A DNA stretch of 64,000 bases from Diphasiastrum complanatum (Eukaryota; Streptophyta; Lycopodiopsida; Lycopodiales; Lycopodiaceae), in the NCBI GenBank assembly GCA_029204225.1, contig MU831570.1:62001-126000 (forward strand). The letters are read 5' to 3'. The notes under the pieces are model-generated. The model had not been told where the DNA came from. It was given only the letters and a program-made list of their open reading frames with translations, and ran no database searches. The position numbers and the translations under genes are program-made. Positions 27,298 to 38,708 of the stretch are shown here, piece by piece (the first letter of the stretch is position 1; every line of letters starts with the position of its first letter).

Positions 27298-29763
27298 TAA
27301 TAATAGTCATTCATCTTAAAATTCTAGTATTTATACTCAATGTTTGGTGACCCATAATCCCTTGCATCACTTTATCCCACAAGCATTCATGGGAAGGGTA
27401 TTACAATGACACCTTTTACATTATTGGATCATGAGATGACTTTATCCAACCTGTATCTACCAATAAAAGCAAACCTAAAAACTCTGAAATGAAATTCTTT
27501 CTAACTAATGTAAGTGATGTGTGAAGTTGCATATATAGTGTGACACACTACTTCTTGTAGAAATATCCTTAACATAGTGTTATGTTAACAAAATTTATTT
27601 AAATGGCCAAAATACATTTAGGACATTGTGCCCAAATGAACTACCACAATTATTCAAATGAAAATTGGTTTTAGTAACTTTTTATGGTTTTTATTGGGAT
27701 TTGCCAATTAGTACTAATGGTATCCACTTTATTTTATAGATATAACATAATGGTTGAAATGGTTCAAGATCCTCTTTGCCAAGCTTGTCAGAAATCATGA
27801 AATGACTCTTTCTAAGAACCACCTTTGAGACATGGATCATGGGGATTGAGAAGAAAGATTGTGATTCGAATCTAAGGATAACTCATTGAATGACCTCTAC
27901 TTAGAGAGGGGTTGTTAAGAAAAAAATTTCAAACCACAAGGCAATGACTACTTATCAACAAGAAGTGAAGTTAATGAAAAGTTTGACACAAATCAAATTC
28001 AGATGGATTTTGTGAATTGTCGATGTATGCACATAGTGAATAACAAAAGCCCAAGAAAACTACAAAACGGTGTGTATTTGTCTTTATGAAAAACGAAAAA
28101 AAAAAAATGGAGATGGGAATTTGTGATGAGATGGCTAGAAGATGTTTAGGATGAGCGTGAATTTTTAGAAATATCAGGGAACTGCTCATTCATACTAAGG
28201 TAACAAGAATATGATGTTCGACATAGAACATCTCACTACATTCTATACTACAAGTGTCCTAGTCAAATCATCTATGAGTGAATATATGAGCAACAAGACC
28301 AAGATGACAAGAATAAGATACTTGCGGATTTGAATAGTGAGTTACCTCAATCAAATAGATTTGGGGAGGTGTGGGCATTGATGAATATGTGTACGCATAT
28401 TCGGCATAAGCATCAATCCTTACGAACATATGTAAAAAATGGCAAAAAAAGGCCGTGGTGAGCTTCAAAGAAAAATTGGGCAAAGGTGATACATGAGTCA
28501 CAAACTTTAGATTATCGTCTAGAACCAAATCTGGACATCCAAAGTCCTGCTAAATATAAATTCAGTTGTTATTCTTGGAATCATTATGATTTGCTATCCA
28601 ACTGAGCTCTCTGGGATCCAATCACTAATGAACTGAGTCTATTCCTCAATTGAAGAATACTCTTCTAAGAAAATGAAAGAAATATCTTATGCACATAATT
28701 TTGACTGATGAATCATGACGATCCACAAATTATGTGTCTTACAAGTAATATAAAACAAAACAAACAGTTTCTAATGAATCATCTTCACATTGTTCATCTA
28801 ACCAGTTAACTTTATCCGAGAGTAACTCGGGTACTCAAGTTAACTGCCAATGATTTGGAAATCTCAAATGTCCAGGTGCATATCTCAATTTCCTAGTAAC
28901 ACCACATATAAATTCTTATCCAAATCATTTCTAAGTTAACCAATAAATCTTCCACAGAAAGATCCATTAACTCTGCAAGTATCCAACAATACTTGATCAT
29001 ATGTCTATGTTTACCGACTAGTTTAAATGCACCAAATAAAACCAGTAACCAGAAATACATAGTAGATTCTTACAAGATCAATCATGCACATATGAGAATA
29101 ATATCACTATAACTCAGCTACCAAAGAATTTCTATTTCTCATGAGTAAATAACATATCCGAGAAATCTCTGAGACAAAGAATATATCCACTCTCATGAAT
29201 TTTCCAACCCAATTTATCTCTTTCCACATAATTTTTCCCACTCAATCAACCCCTCCCTAATTCTAGTACTCAAACTAAGATTGGGTTGAACTAATACATA
29301 CATTTCAGACTCAATATTCCAATCAAACTTACTCCTATTCCAACTAAAATGGAGTTAGTAACTTTTGACCTTTATCTGTACTACATATAGATAATGATTC
29401 AAATTTCAAGCCAGTTCTAGTTCCCGATTGTTCCACACAATCCCTAGAGAATTTCTCTTATTTGAAAAGTTCCAATTTGGTATCTTACTCTGGATTTATC
29501 TGAAAATACTTCCAGAAAATTCCAATTCTATACCACAACTGGTTCTCTTTCAAAAACTATGCAAAAATAGATCTTCTGATAGAATTTATCCCATCACTTC
29601 ATCACTCTTTTTTAATAAATTCTAAATTTCTATAAAAGTTAACTGGACAGATGATATTAGAAAATATCTACATCCATGAAAAGTCGGTAATAAGTGTCTT
29701 CCACAAAGGGTTCTTTCCCTTCAAGTATTTTCAAGTCGAGTGAAAATAAATGTCATCTATCTG
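27298..29763 (+). repeat. Repeat part Z, copy in R2
   Basis: The counterpart of 13238-15785, about 96-97% identical by eye, with a deletion of about 65 bp near 29625. The join to R part X differs from that in R1. No gene is recognised. Confidence 0.85.
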
Positions 29764-30035
29764 AAATCCATCCATGCATTAGAGACAACCTGGATTCAAG
29801 AAATTAAAACACTATCACCTTAAACTTTATCTGAGTTTCAAGTCTATTCACACAAGTAGTAATTGATATGATATAGCTGTCTTTCAAAAAAATAATTTCA
29901 TGCTGGAAAGAATCATATAAACCAATCTGATGTCTAATATTCAAGAAATTACTAAGAAGTAAAGGTTTAATTAAGAAAGCGAGATTATATTTAAGGGTTT
30001 CCAATTTTGAAAATGGTGAGATACCACTTGCAAGT
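29764..30035. other. Unassigned spacer before element H
   Basis: No gene or repeat is recognised. It ends in caagt (30031-30035), the presumed left target duplication of H. Confidence 0.4.
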
Positions 30036-30576
30036 TGTGAAAATTGTCAACTAGTTTTGATTGTTTATTTGGCAATTTGGAGGCCAAAGTGAAATCTCAA
30101 CTTAGAAATAGTTTCATATTTGTCAATAGAGGTCTAAATAGTGGTATTAATATTTTTGGCAAGTATATAAGTGGATGAGGTTGAGTTTGGACTCATTCTA
30201 ATTGGCTATATTTGGTACATTGCATTTAGACTAATTTTTCTAGGTTTTTGGTCAAGTGCCTAGAAGTTGGCATTTTAGGGCATACTTAGCGAAAGTGGCC
30301 AAATAGTTGTACATACATGGAGAACACATCATGTGTTGATCACTGTATTCTCTTATGATGTGGAGAATTCATCTTTGTAGATTCTATGTCCATCTCCTGT
30401 GATTTTCTCATGATATCTTGAGTTTCTATGTGTAGAATGTTGATTTTCTTGTTGATCTAGCTTTCACACGTGTGGAGTACTTTGATGTACTGTTGTAATA
30501 CAAAAAGGGACATTCTAGGTGTATAGTCCAAATTGGCTAAAGATCAATAATGAATCAGATGTGTTTTGTTCTCACA
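30036..30576 (+). repeat. 5' LTR of element H
   Basis: It begins TGTGAAAATTGTCAAC and ends ttctcaca directly before TGGTATCAGAGC. A CACACGTGTGG site lies at 30465-30475. A second, inverted copy of this LTR is at 62310-62857. Confidence 0.88.
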
Positions 30577-30588
30577 TGGTATCAGAGC
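30577..30588 (+). other. tRNA-iMet primer-binding site of H
   Basis: tggtatcagagc is complementary to the 3' end of the initiator tRNA-Met (ending in CCA) and abuts the LTR end. Confidence 0.9.
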
Positions 30589-30787
30589 AGGTACGGTAGG
30601 CCAAAGTTTGTGTTCTTATCAAATCTAGAGGTGGATTTGAGGGTGCCATAAATTTTATAAGGATTTGGATGTGTTGTTAACTCAATTCAAGCATTTTCAG
30701 CAATAGAGAAGAGGTCTTTGTGATCTAAAAGTAATTTTAGGTCAAACCACTTGTAGATGGCCGATTTTCTAAACCACTTACTAGAAT

Positions 30788-31033
30788 GTGGAGACAAGAA
30801 TTGCTCATGGTAGAGGATCATACATTCTTATAGATGTGACTGCAACTGGCTCAGTCATAGAAGATTCTGATGCACTCATGACTCTATTATTGAGTCTACC
30901 TAAAGCCTACGAAAATTGGGTTATGGCAATTTCTACCCATGAGCACCTCACTCTATCAAGAGTAATTTTGCTACTCCTACAAGAGGAGATCAGAAGATCA
31001 GCATCCTTCTCAGGCTCAGGATCGGATCCTTAA
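30788..31033 (+). pseudogene. gag fragment of element H
   Basis: SLPKAYENWVMAIS and LSRVILLLLQEEIRR match the helical part of copia gag just before the zinc knuckle (normally LP..Y...V). The N-terminal part is lost, since only about 200 bp separate it from the primer site. Element C interrupts it six bases after its stop, and the gag continues at 49600. Confidence 0.7.
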
Positions 31034-31173
31034 GCCCTGTATTTGTGAAAAATACAAAAATAAGCTTGGTAGAGGACAAAAATCTTGTATATAGGATAAA
31101 CACACATGTGTGGAGCCTGTTCCCACGTGTGAAACTAGTGTACTTGTCATGTACCATAATCATATATGTTGTA

Positions 31174-31910
31174 TGTTGAATTTCACACGTGTGGACTGTC
31201 CACTACATGTATTTGTGATCTCCTAAGGTGTGTAGATGCACCAAGATCAAGACTAGATTGAGATTCAAGATCAACCTTGAATCCTATGGCAAAAACACAC
31301 TACTACATGCATTCAATCACTTCCAACTCTCACTCACACGTGTGGGAAGTATTCAAAAAATAATCTAAGTAAAAAAAAGCTGCTCTCCTTGAGTAGAGAG
31401 AGAAAATGCATCATGAGCTCTCGGGTAGAGAGAGAAAGCTAGAAATCCAATAACTCACAAAATCCATGAAATCACCAAATCAATTGCCTTCAAAATGAGG
31501 AGTACAATGATACTAGTAGGTCCACGAGCTACCACTATGCTTAACTATGATTGGACCATATTTTGTCACCTCTTGATCCTATTGGATCATTGATCTATGC
31601 ACCTCTTAATTCTATTGGACTATATTCAAGCACACCTCAATTTCCTATTGGATCTCACAAGGTTCCACCTCTAAATCCTATTGGACCTCTTGGAATTCAT
31701 CAAACAAAAACTTTACACTTGTCTACACTCTAACTAGCAAGTGTTTAGCCTCTTACTCTATTTTGGCTCAATAGTGGCATTACAAGTGGAAATGCATAAT
31801 TTGCCATCTATGCCAAATTTATTCCTATCAACATACTACACCTAGATGCTTGATGTAAAAAACATAAGACCCCTCTATCTAACATAGATAATCTTTTTCA
31901 ATTCTTCACA
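31174..31910 (-). repeat. 3' LTR of B
   Basis: 737 bp, tgttgaattt to cttcaca in plus orientation. CACACGTGTGG sites lie near 31184 and 31333. It contains the phased CCAAT array at 31550-31684. Confidence 0.95.
31550..31684 (-). promoter_or_regulatory. Array of five CCAAT boxes at 31-33 bp spacing in the B LTR
   Basis: attgg (CCAAT on the element's sense strand) starts at 31550, 31581, 31614, 31647 and 31680. The other LTR has the same spacing at 37053, 37084, 37117, 37150 (mutated to actgg) and 37183. Element D has it at 55103, 55134, 55167, 55200 and 55233. CCAAT boxes bind NF-Y, so an enhancer role is inferred. Confidence 0.6.
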
Positions 31911-31924
31911 CTCCTCCTAAAAAA
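31911..31924 (-). other. Polypurine tract of B
   Basis: ctcctcctaaaaaa in plus orientation reads ttttttaggaggag on the element strand, abutting the 3' LTR. Confidence 0.75.
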
Positions 31925-31928
31925 TTAT

Positions 31929-34900
31929 CTATGAAGATTTGAGCATTGATCTTGATATAACTCCAAGATTAGATCTATGCTTGATGAAAGCACTTTTGGT
32001 CAAAGGCTTGGTGAGTAGATCGGCAATACAAGAGGACGAGTTGACATGCTCCAAATAGATTTCTCCTCCAATAAGCTTTTCTCTCACAAAATGGTGTGCC
32101 ACTTCTATGTGCTTGCTTCTTGCATGAAATATGGGATTATTGGCAAGAGCTTGGGCCGAGATGTTATCACACTTGATCATTGGTAGATCATCCTCCTTGA
32201 TGCACTTTAGTTCCATTAATAACCTCTTGATCCAAAGCACTTCTTTGGTAGTTGTAGTGAGTGCTTTGTACTCGGCCTCACATGAAGAGAGAGATATAGT
32301 ATCTTGCTTTTTGGAAAGCCAAGATATTAGATTGCCTCCAAGAAAGATAGTGTATGCACTAATAGACTTTCGATCCATCTTGTCACTTGCAAAGTCCGAA
32401 TCCGAGTAGCCAATAATGGATAGATCTTCACTTTTATAGAGTAGACCATAATCACAAGATGAAGATACATATCTTAGAGTCCTCTTGGCCATCTTCCAAT
32501 GATGGATCTTAGGATCTTGCATAAATTGACTCAATTTGTGCACACAAAAACTAAGATCGGACCTAGTAACGGTAAGCCAAATCAAGGAGCCTACAAGACT
32601 CCTAAAAAGTGTGATGTCCTCAAAGGATCTTTCATCACCTTTATTAGGATATTTTACAATTTGCTCCATTGGAGTATCTATGCTCTTAGAATTTTCCATA
32701 TGGAATTTTTTCAACATAGAGTGAGCATATCTAGATTGGCATATAAAGACATGATTTTCATACAAATCAATTTCTAGGCCTAGGATGTAATGTATCTCTC
32801 CTAGATCTTGCATTTTAAACTCACATCCAAGTGCTAGCTTGGTTTCATCAACTAGCTTGATACAACTTCCACAAAGAATAATGTCATCAACATAAATTAG
32901 AAGAATGACAATATTGCTATCAACAAACTTTAGATACATGGAAGGATCATAGTCACTAAGAGTAATCCTAGTGAGATAAGAAAAGAGTTAAGTCTTGAAT
33001 ACCATGATCTTGGTGCTTGCTTGAGTCCATAAAGACTTTTGAAGAGCAAGCACACTTTGGACTCATCCTTGATGAATCCTTGAGGTTGTTCCATATAGAT
33101 CTCCTCCTCAAGATAACCATTTAGAAAAGCATTGGATACATCTAATTGGAACACCTTCCACTTGAAAAAACAAGCAAGAGAAATAAGAATTCTTATTGTC
33201 ACCATCTTTGCAACGGGTGCAAAGGTCTCCTCATAATCAAGACCATGGATTTGAGCAAATCCTTTGGCACATAATCTTGCTTTATGCTTGTTGATGGTGC
33301 CATCATGATTGAACTTGATCCGAAATACCCACTTGCAACCAATCACATGCTTGTTGGAAGGAGGATCCACAAGCTCTCAAGTATTGTTGGTGATCAATGC
33401 ATCATACTCTTGCTTCATGGCATCATACCACTCCTTGGTATTGAGTGCCTCTTGTACATTCTTTGGCTCTTCCTTAGAGACATAAAAAACATAATTAGTG
33501 GAATCAAGATCCACTTGTTTGCCTTTGTCAACATATGAGAGCCTCTTAGGCTCGGATCTATCTCTCATGGATCTTCTTGGTGAGAAAATCTGAGGAGAGT
33601 CTTCTTCAAATCTCGAGCCCATCACATCATAATTGTCTTCAAAATCAATAAGAGGTGATGCATCCATAAACTTCTTGATCTCGGCCTCTTCAAAAGATAA
33701 GTGTTGATCTTCATGAAAGACAACATCTCTACTTTCAATAACTTGAGAAGTAGAGAGTACAAAGACTCTATAGGCCTTCTTGGTGGATGAGTATCCAATC
33801 AAGATCCCTTTGCATGCACAAGGATCTTCCTTCTTCCTTGTTTCTAAGGGAATATGGGCAAAGCATATGCATCCAAAAACTCTAAGGTGATCAACCTTAG
33901 GCTTATTGAAATATAAGATTTCATATGGTTACTTTCCTCCAAGAACTATATGTGGGAGCCTATTGCAAAGATAATTTGCACAATTAATGGCTTCTCCCAA
34001 GAAATCTTTGGGCAAAGATGCCTCAATTCTCATAGATTTTGCACATTCACATAGAGATCTATTCTTTCTCTCGGCCACTCCATTTTGAGATGGAGAGTAG
34101 GCACAAGAAAACTCTCTTTTAATGCCTTCAAGCTCACAAAAATCTTGAAATTTATTGGAGATATATTCACCACCTCCATCACTTCTAAGAGCTTTAATCT
34201 TGAGTGAGAATTGCTTCTCTACATAAGCTTTGAGAATAAGGAAATGATCAAACACCATAGATTTTGAAGCAAGAAGATATATCCAAGTGAATCTTGTGTA
34301 ATCATCAATTAAAGTAACAAAACAAGTGGCTCCTCCCTTGCTTGTAGTTGATGAGAAATGCACATCCGAGTGGATTAACTCCAAAGGATGCTTGCTTTTG
34401 ATAGAAGATCTTGTAAATGGCTTTTTGTGAGATTTAGCAATAGCACAAGCCTCACAAGGCTTGATCTTCTTGGAGAATGACTTTGGCAAGCCAATAGCTT
34501 TGGACTCTTTGATCATAGAGAGCATGGATTTGTAGTTGGGATGTCCCAACCTCCTATGCCATAATTCCTCTACAGAGAGCTTGTTCACAAGAGCAACATT
34601 ACAAGCATTCACATACTCATTTGGATCTAGTTTATAGATGCCACCAAATCTAGATCCTAATGCAAGTATCTCATCATTCTTCTTGATAGTGCAAGTATCA
34701 ACATTGAATTTTACATCAAGGCCATTATCAAGCAATTGGCCAACACTAATAAGATTCTTGGTAAGCTTAGGTACATAAAGAGCTCTAGAGAGAGAAAGAA
34801 CTTTAGAGGATGCAAGCTTCAAGGGAATGTTCCCTATGCCTTCAATAGGACATTCAAAATCATTTGCAGTGTATATTGATTTCTTCACTCCATCATAAGG

Positions 34901-35971
34901 TGCAATAGAAGAGAAAGAGTCCTTGGAGCTACACATATGTGAAGAGGCTCCACTGTCAATATACCATAGGCCGTCCTTCTTGAAAGGAGTAGATGAGAAA
35001 CTAGAGACCATAAGAGATCCCTCTCCATCACTTGCAATAGTGTCTTCCTTCTCATTGGTAATATTGGCTTGCTTGAGTTGATTCTTCTTTTTGAAGCAAT
35101 TGGTGGCATAATGACCTTTCTTGCCACAATAAAAGCACTTGATCTTCTTCTTCTTCTTGAGCTTGGATGATGAAGCATTAGAGGAATCATCTTCCTCCTC
35201 ATCTTTGTCTTTGGATTTGACTTTGTCCTTGCTTGAGGATTGTTGATGTTGGTTCTTGCTCCTCTCTTTGTGCTTATCCTTGGCAAAGAGAGCTTTGCCA
35301 TCATTATGAGTGAGAGAAAGTTTGTCCATCCTCAAGAGCTTGTACTCTTGTCTTGATTCTTCTGAAATTAGCACACTTTGGAGAGCCTCCAAACTTGGTA
35401 GCTCCTCCTTAATGGCATAGGATTGAACAAGGTTATCAAATTCACTTCTCAAGCCATTGAGAATGACTTGAACTAGCTCATTTTGATTGATGGAATCACC
35501 AATGCAAGCAAGCTCTCTATGAATATCTTTTACTCTCAAAACATAACTAGATGCACTCTCATCACTCTTTTGGCTACTTTGAAATATTTGATTCCTAAGA
35601 GTGAGAAGCCTAGAGGTATTCTTAGCCTCATAGATAGTCTTGAGACAATCCCAAACTTCTTTGGCTGTTGTACAAGTACCTATCTCCCTCAATATCTCAT
35701 TAGAGACATTCATCTTAATGTAGTGGAGAGCCATCCTAGCTCTCTTTTTGTATTTTTGAACCTCTTTAAGAACTTGTGGTTCTTCTTCAAGGCCAAGAAC
35801 TATGTCCATCATGTCTTGAAGGATCAAGATGGACTCCATCCTCATTTTCCAAATTGAATAATTTGAAGTGGTCAATCTTTCACTTGGTTCCAACAAGAAT
35901 GAACCCATTGAAGACATTTGAAGTGAAGAAAACTCAAATGATGAACAATAAATGTTGTTACACACTTTCAA
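31929..35971 (-). pseudogene. Broken gag-pol of element B
   Basis: The frame 35971-33929 (the likely start is the Met of MSSMGSFLLEPSERL, about 18 codons in) holds gag, a CCHC knuckle (CFYCGKKGHYATNC), protease DSGASSHM, the pre-integrase zinc domain, and integrase with HSDVH, RSDGGGEYIS and GVAERKNRS. It stops at 33929. Frames 33802-33377, 33370-32930 and 32939-31929 carry the integrase tail, reverse transcriptase (KARLCAKGF, ETFAPVAKMVTIR, YVDD) and RNase H (SSCEAEYKAL). The breaks at 33929, 33373 and 32935 prevent one polyprotein, but all catalytic motifs are still readable, which fits the modest LTR divergence. Confidence 0.93.
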
Positions 35972-36662
35972 TAGGATCCAATAATTGAGTACTATCTCCT
36001 CCTATGAAAGATCTTACAACAATTTGTGAATTGATTCTCACTAGCTACTCAAATCTCTCTAAAACAAGATCTATTTCACATCAAATGATGGAGTATAGGC
36101 AAAGTTAGGATCTAACACTCTTAGCACGTGTGAAATACACTAAGAAACCAAATTTGACTCAAATACAATGATATTGCATGAAACAAAATGGCTAAGATCT
36201 CAAAACAGTGCCTAGATCACATATAGATGAGATTGGCAAGCATACAACTGTGATTTTGGATCAACCAAGCAATCTCTTGACCAAACCGAATGTGTCCACC
36301 AAGGTCTAGGTTCCCTACCTAACCCTCTTCAAAAGCTTATAACTTTTGATTGGCACAACCAAATGGAATGAAACTGAGATTGCAACAGAAACTAGACAAA
36401 AATAGCTTCAAAACAAGCTATCAAGCAAGATAAATGGATCAAACATGAGAGAGAACTTCCAAACTGAAATTGGATGTTCCTCACACGTGTCTGAGAACCT
36501 GATTTCGTACAGTACTAGGTCAGACCCAATCAATGTCCTTTTGATCTCTTTTGATCCAAGATTGAACAAGATAGCTAGGAAAATGGGCCTTGACAACTTC
36601 TAGCTCAAGATAGATGAAAAAATTTTCATTTAGATGGATCAAAATGCATGGTAACCTTAGGT

Positions 36663-36676
36663 AGGCTCTGATACCA
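36663..36676 (-). other. tRNA-iMet primer-binding site of B
   Basis: The complement of tggtatcagagcct, directly next to the 5' LTR end at 36677. Confidence 0.93.
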
Positions 36677-37413
36677 TGTTGAATTTCACACGTGTGGATT
36701 GTCCACTACATGTACTTGTGATCTCCTAAGGTGTGTAGATGCACCAAGATCAAGACTAGATTGAGATTCAAGATCAATCTTGAATCCTATGGCAAAAACG
36801 CACTACTACATGCATTCAATCACTTCCAACTCTCACTCACACGTGTGGGAAGTATTCAAAAAATAATCTAAGTAAAAACAAGCTGCTCTCCTCAGGTAGA
36901 GAGAGAAAATGCATCATGAGCTCTCGGGTAGAGAGAGAAAGCTAGAAATCCAATAACTCACAAAATCCATGAAATCACCAAATCAATTGCCTTCAAAATG
37001 AGGAGTACAATGATACTAGTAGGTCCACGAGCTACCACTATGCTTAACTATGATTGGACCATATTTTGTCACCTCTTGATCCTATTGGATCATTGATCTA
37101 TGCACCTCTTAATTCTATTGGACTATATTCAAGCACACCTCAATTTCCTACTGGACCTCACAAGGTTCCACCTCTAAATCCTATTGGACCTCTTGGAATT
37201 CATCAAACAAAAACTTTACACTTGTCTACACTCTAATTAGCAAGTGTTTAGCTTCTTACTCTATTTTGGCTCAATAGTGGCATTGCAAGTGGAAATGCAT
37301 AATTTGCCATCTATGCCAAATTTATTCCTATCAACATCCTACACCTAGATGCTTGATGTAAAAAACATAAGACCCCTATATCTAACATAGATAATCTTTT
37401 TCAATTCTTCACA
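36677..37413 (-). repeat. 5' LTR of B
   Basis: 737 bp, identical in length to its partner. It lies next to the primer site complement (36663-36676, aggctctgatacca). Confidence 0.95.
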
Positions 37414-38108
37414 TTGTACATATGATTAAATTCAATTTCTAGTGGCTAAAATGGCCAAAAATTAGTTTTCTAGATATGTGACACATGGCATCAGTCTATT
37501 GATTGCATGAGACAAATACTTTTGATAGGTGTCATATCCCATGTGTAGAGGACAGCTCACACGTGTGGAAAAAGCTGAAGTAGGTGAGTTTTTGATTCTA
37601 GAAGATTTCTATGAAGATCTCCATATAGTAAGAAATTGGACCAAAAATGCCCAAAATAGAAAGTTTGATCCAAGTGTCAAAATTGCATGATGATGACAAG
37701 GCATCCTCACACGTGAGATCTGATGCATGATCAGTACCTCGAGCTCCAAGAAGTGTATATATAGAGGCATATTTGGCCACAATCAATATGAAACATCAAT
37801 CTTGATTTTGGAAGCAATTTTGTGTAATTCTCTCTATTTGTCTACATTTGCTTTGATTGTTTTGAGGTTCTATCATAGTGTACTTTATTTTCAGGTTGGA
37901 GTCCGTACTCTGATAGGGTTTCACACTTGTGAAACCAGCAAGTACATTTACCTTCTTTAATGATTGTTCTTGTTAGGTTTTTATGTCTAGAATTGGTCTA
38001 GATTGATCTTTATCTGATATAGATTGATAGATCAAATAAATCTAACATCCAATCCCTCTTGAGGATCAGATTAGGATCCACTCTTGGTCCATATTGTACT
38101 TTTCCTCG

Positions 38109-38121
38109 TGGTATCAGAGCC
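38109..38121 (+). other. tRNA-iMet primer-binding site of C
   Basis: tggtatcagagcc immediately follows the 5' LTR. Confidence 0.92.
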
Positions 38122-38708
38122 AAGTACAAGAGGTTTATTGAAATTAATAGGTTTGATCCAAATCAAAGCCAAAATTAGCAAGTTTTAGGAAACTAGTCAA
38201 ATTTTGGGTAGTGAGTTGGATTTGATAGATATTCTCAAAATTTTTGGACCAGAACTTGTTGTGGACTGTAGGAACTCTTTTCACACGTGTGAGACCGTAC
38301 ATCTCCGATTTTGGCTGAGAAATTTCAAAATTTTGTACAATTTGACTCACACACCCAATTTGAGTGATTTTTAATGCAAAATCAAGCATTTTCTATAGAG
38401 AATCTAATCCTTTGTTTAGTTATTGGATTAGATCAGCCAGAAAATTAAATTTGAAGCTTGAATTAAGTGCATTAATCGATCTACTCTGATTTTTTGAGTG
38501 TATGTTGAAGTTGAAGAGAGATATTGCTAAAAATCATAGATTAAGGAGTGATTTTGCAAGTTTGAAACTAGAATCTAAATTTTCATCATTCTAGATTGGT
38601 TCATGAGTGATAGGATTGTGTCTATAAGCTTTCTAATTTCTAGAAGACTTTAGGTTCAGATCTCTTAGAGAAACCATAAGAGTTTATAGAGTTTTTTCAC
38701 ATTCAAAA

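Larger units (their letters stand above)
31174..37413 (-). mobile_element. Ty1/copia element B, minus strand, inserted in the 5' LTR of C
   Basis: A complete element with two 737-bp LTRs (31174-31910, 36677-37413) and target duplication ttgta (31169-31173, 37414-37418). The primer site complement is at 36663-36676 and the polypurine tract complement at 31911-31924. The LTRs differ at about 14 sites (2%). The polyprotein frame is broken in at least three places. B and D share most of the LTR and gag and are subfamilies of one lineage. Confidence 0.95.
31044..38108 (+). repeat. 5' LTR of C, interrupted by element B
   Basis: The two parts are 31044-31173 and 37419-38108; 37414-37418 is the second ttgta target copy. 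The insertion sits in the loop of an AT-rich inverted repeat (aatcatat, 9 bases, atatgatt). CACACGTG motifs lie near 31124, 37560 and 37707. Confidence 0.92.
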
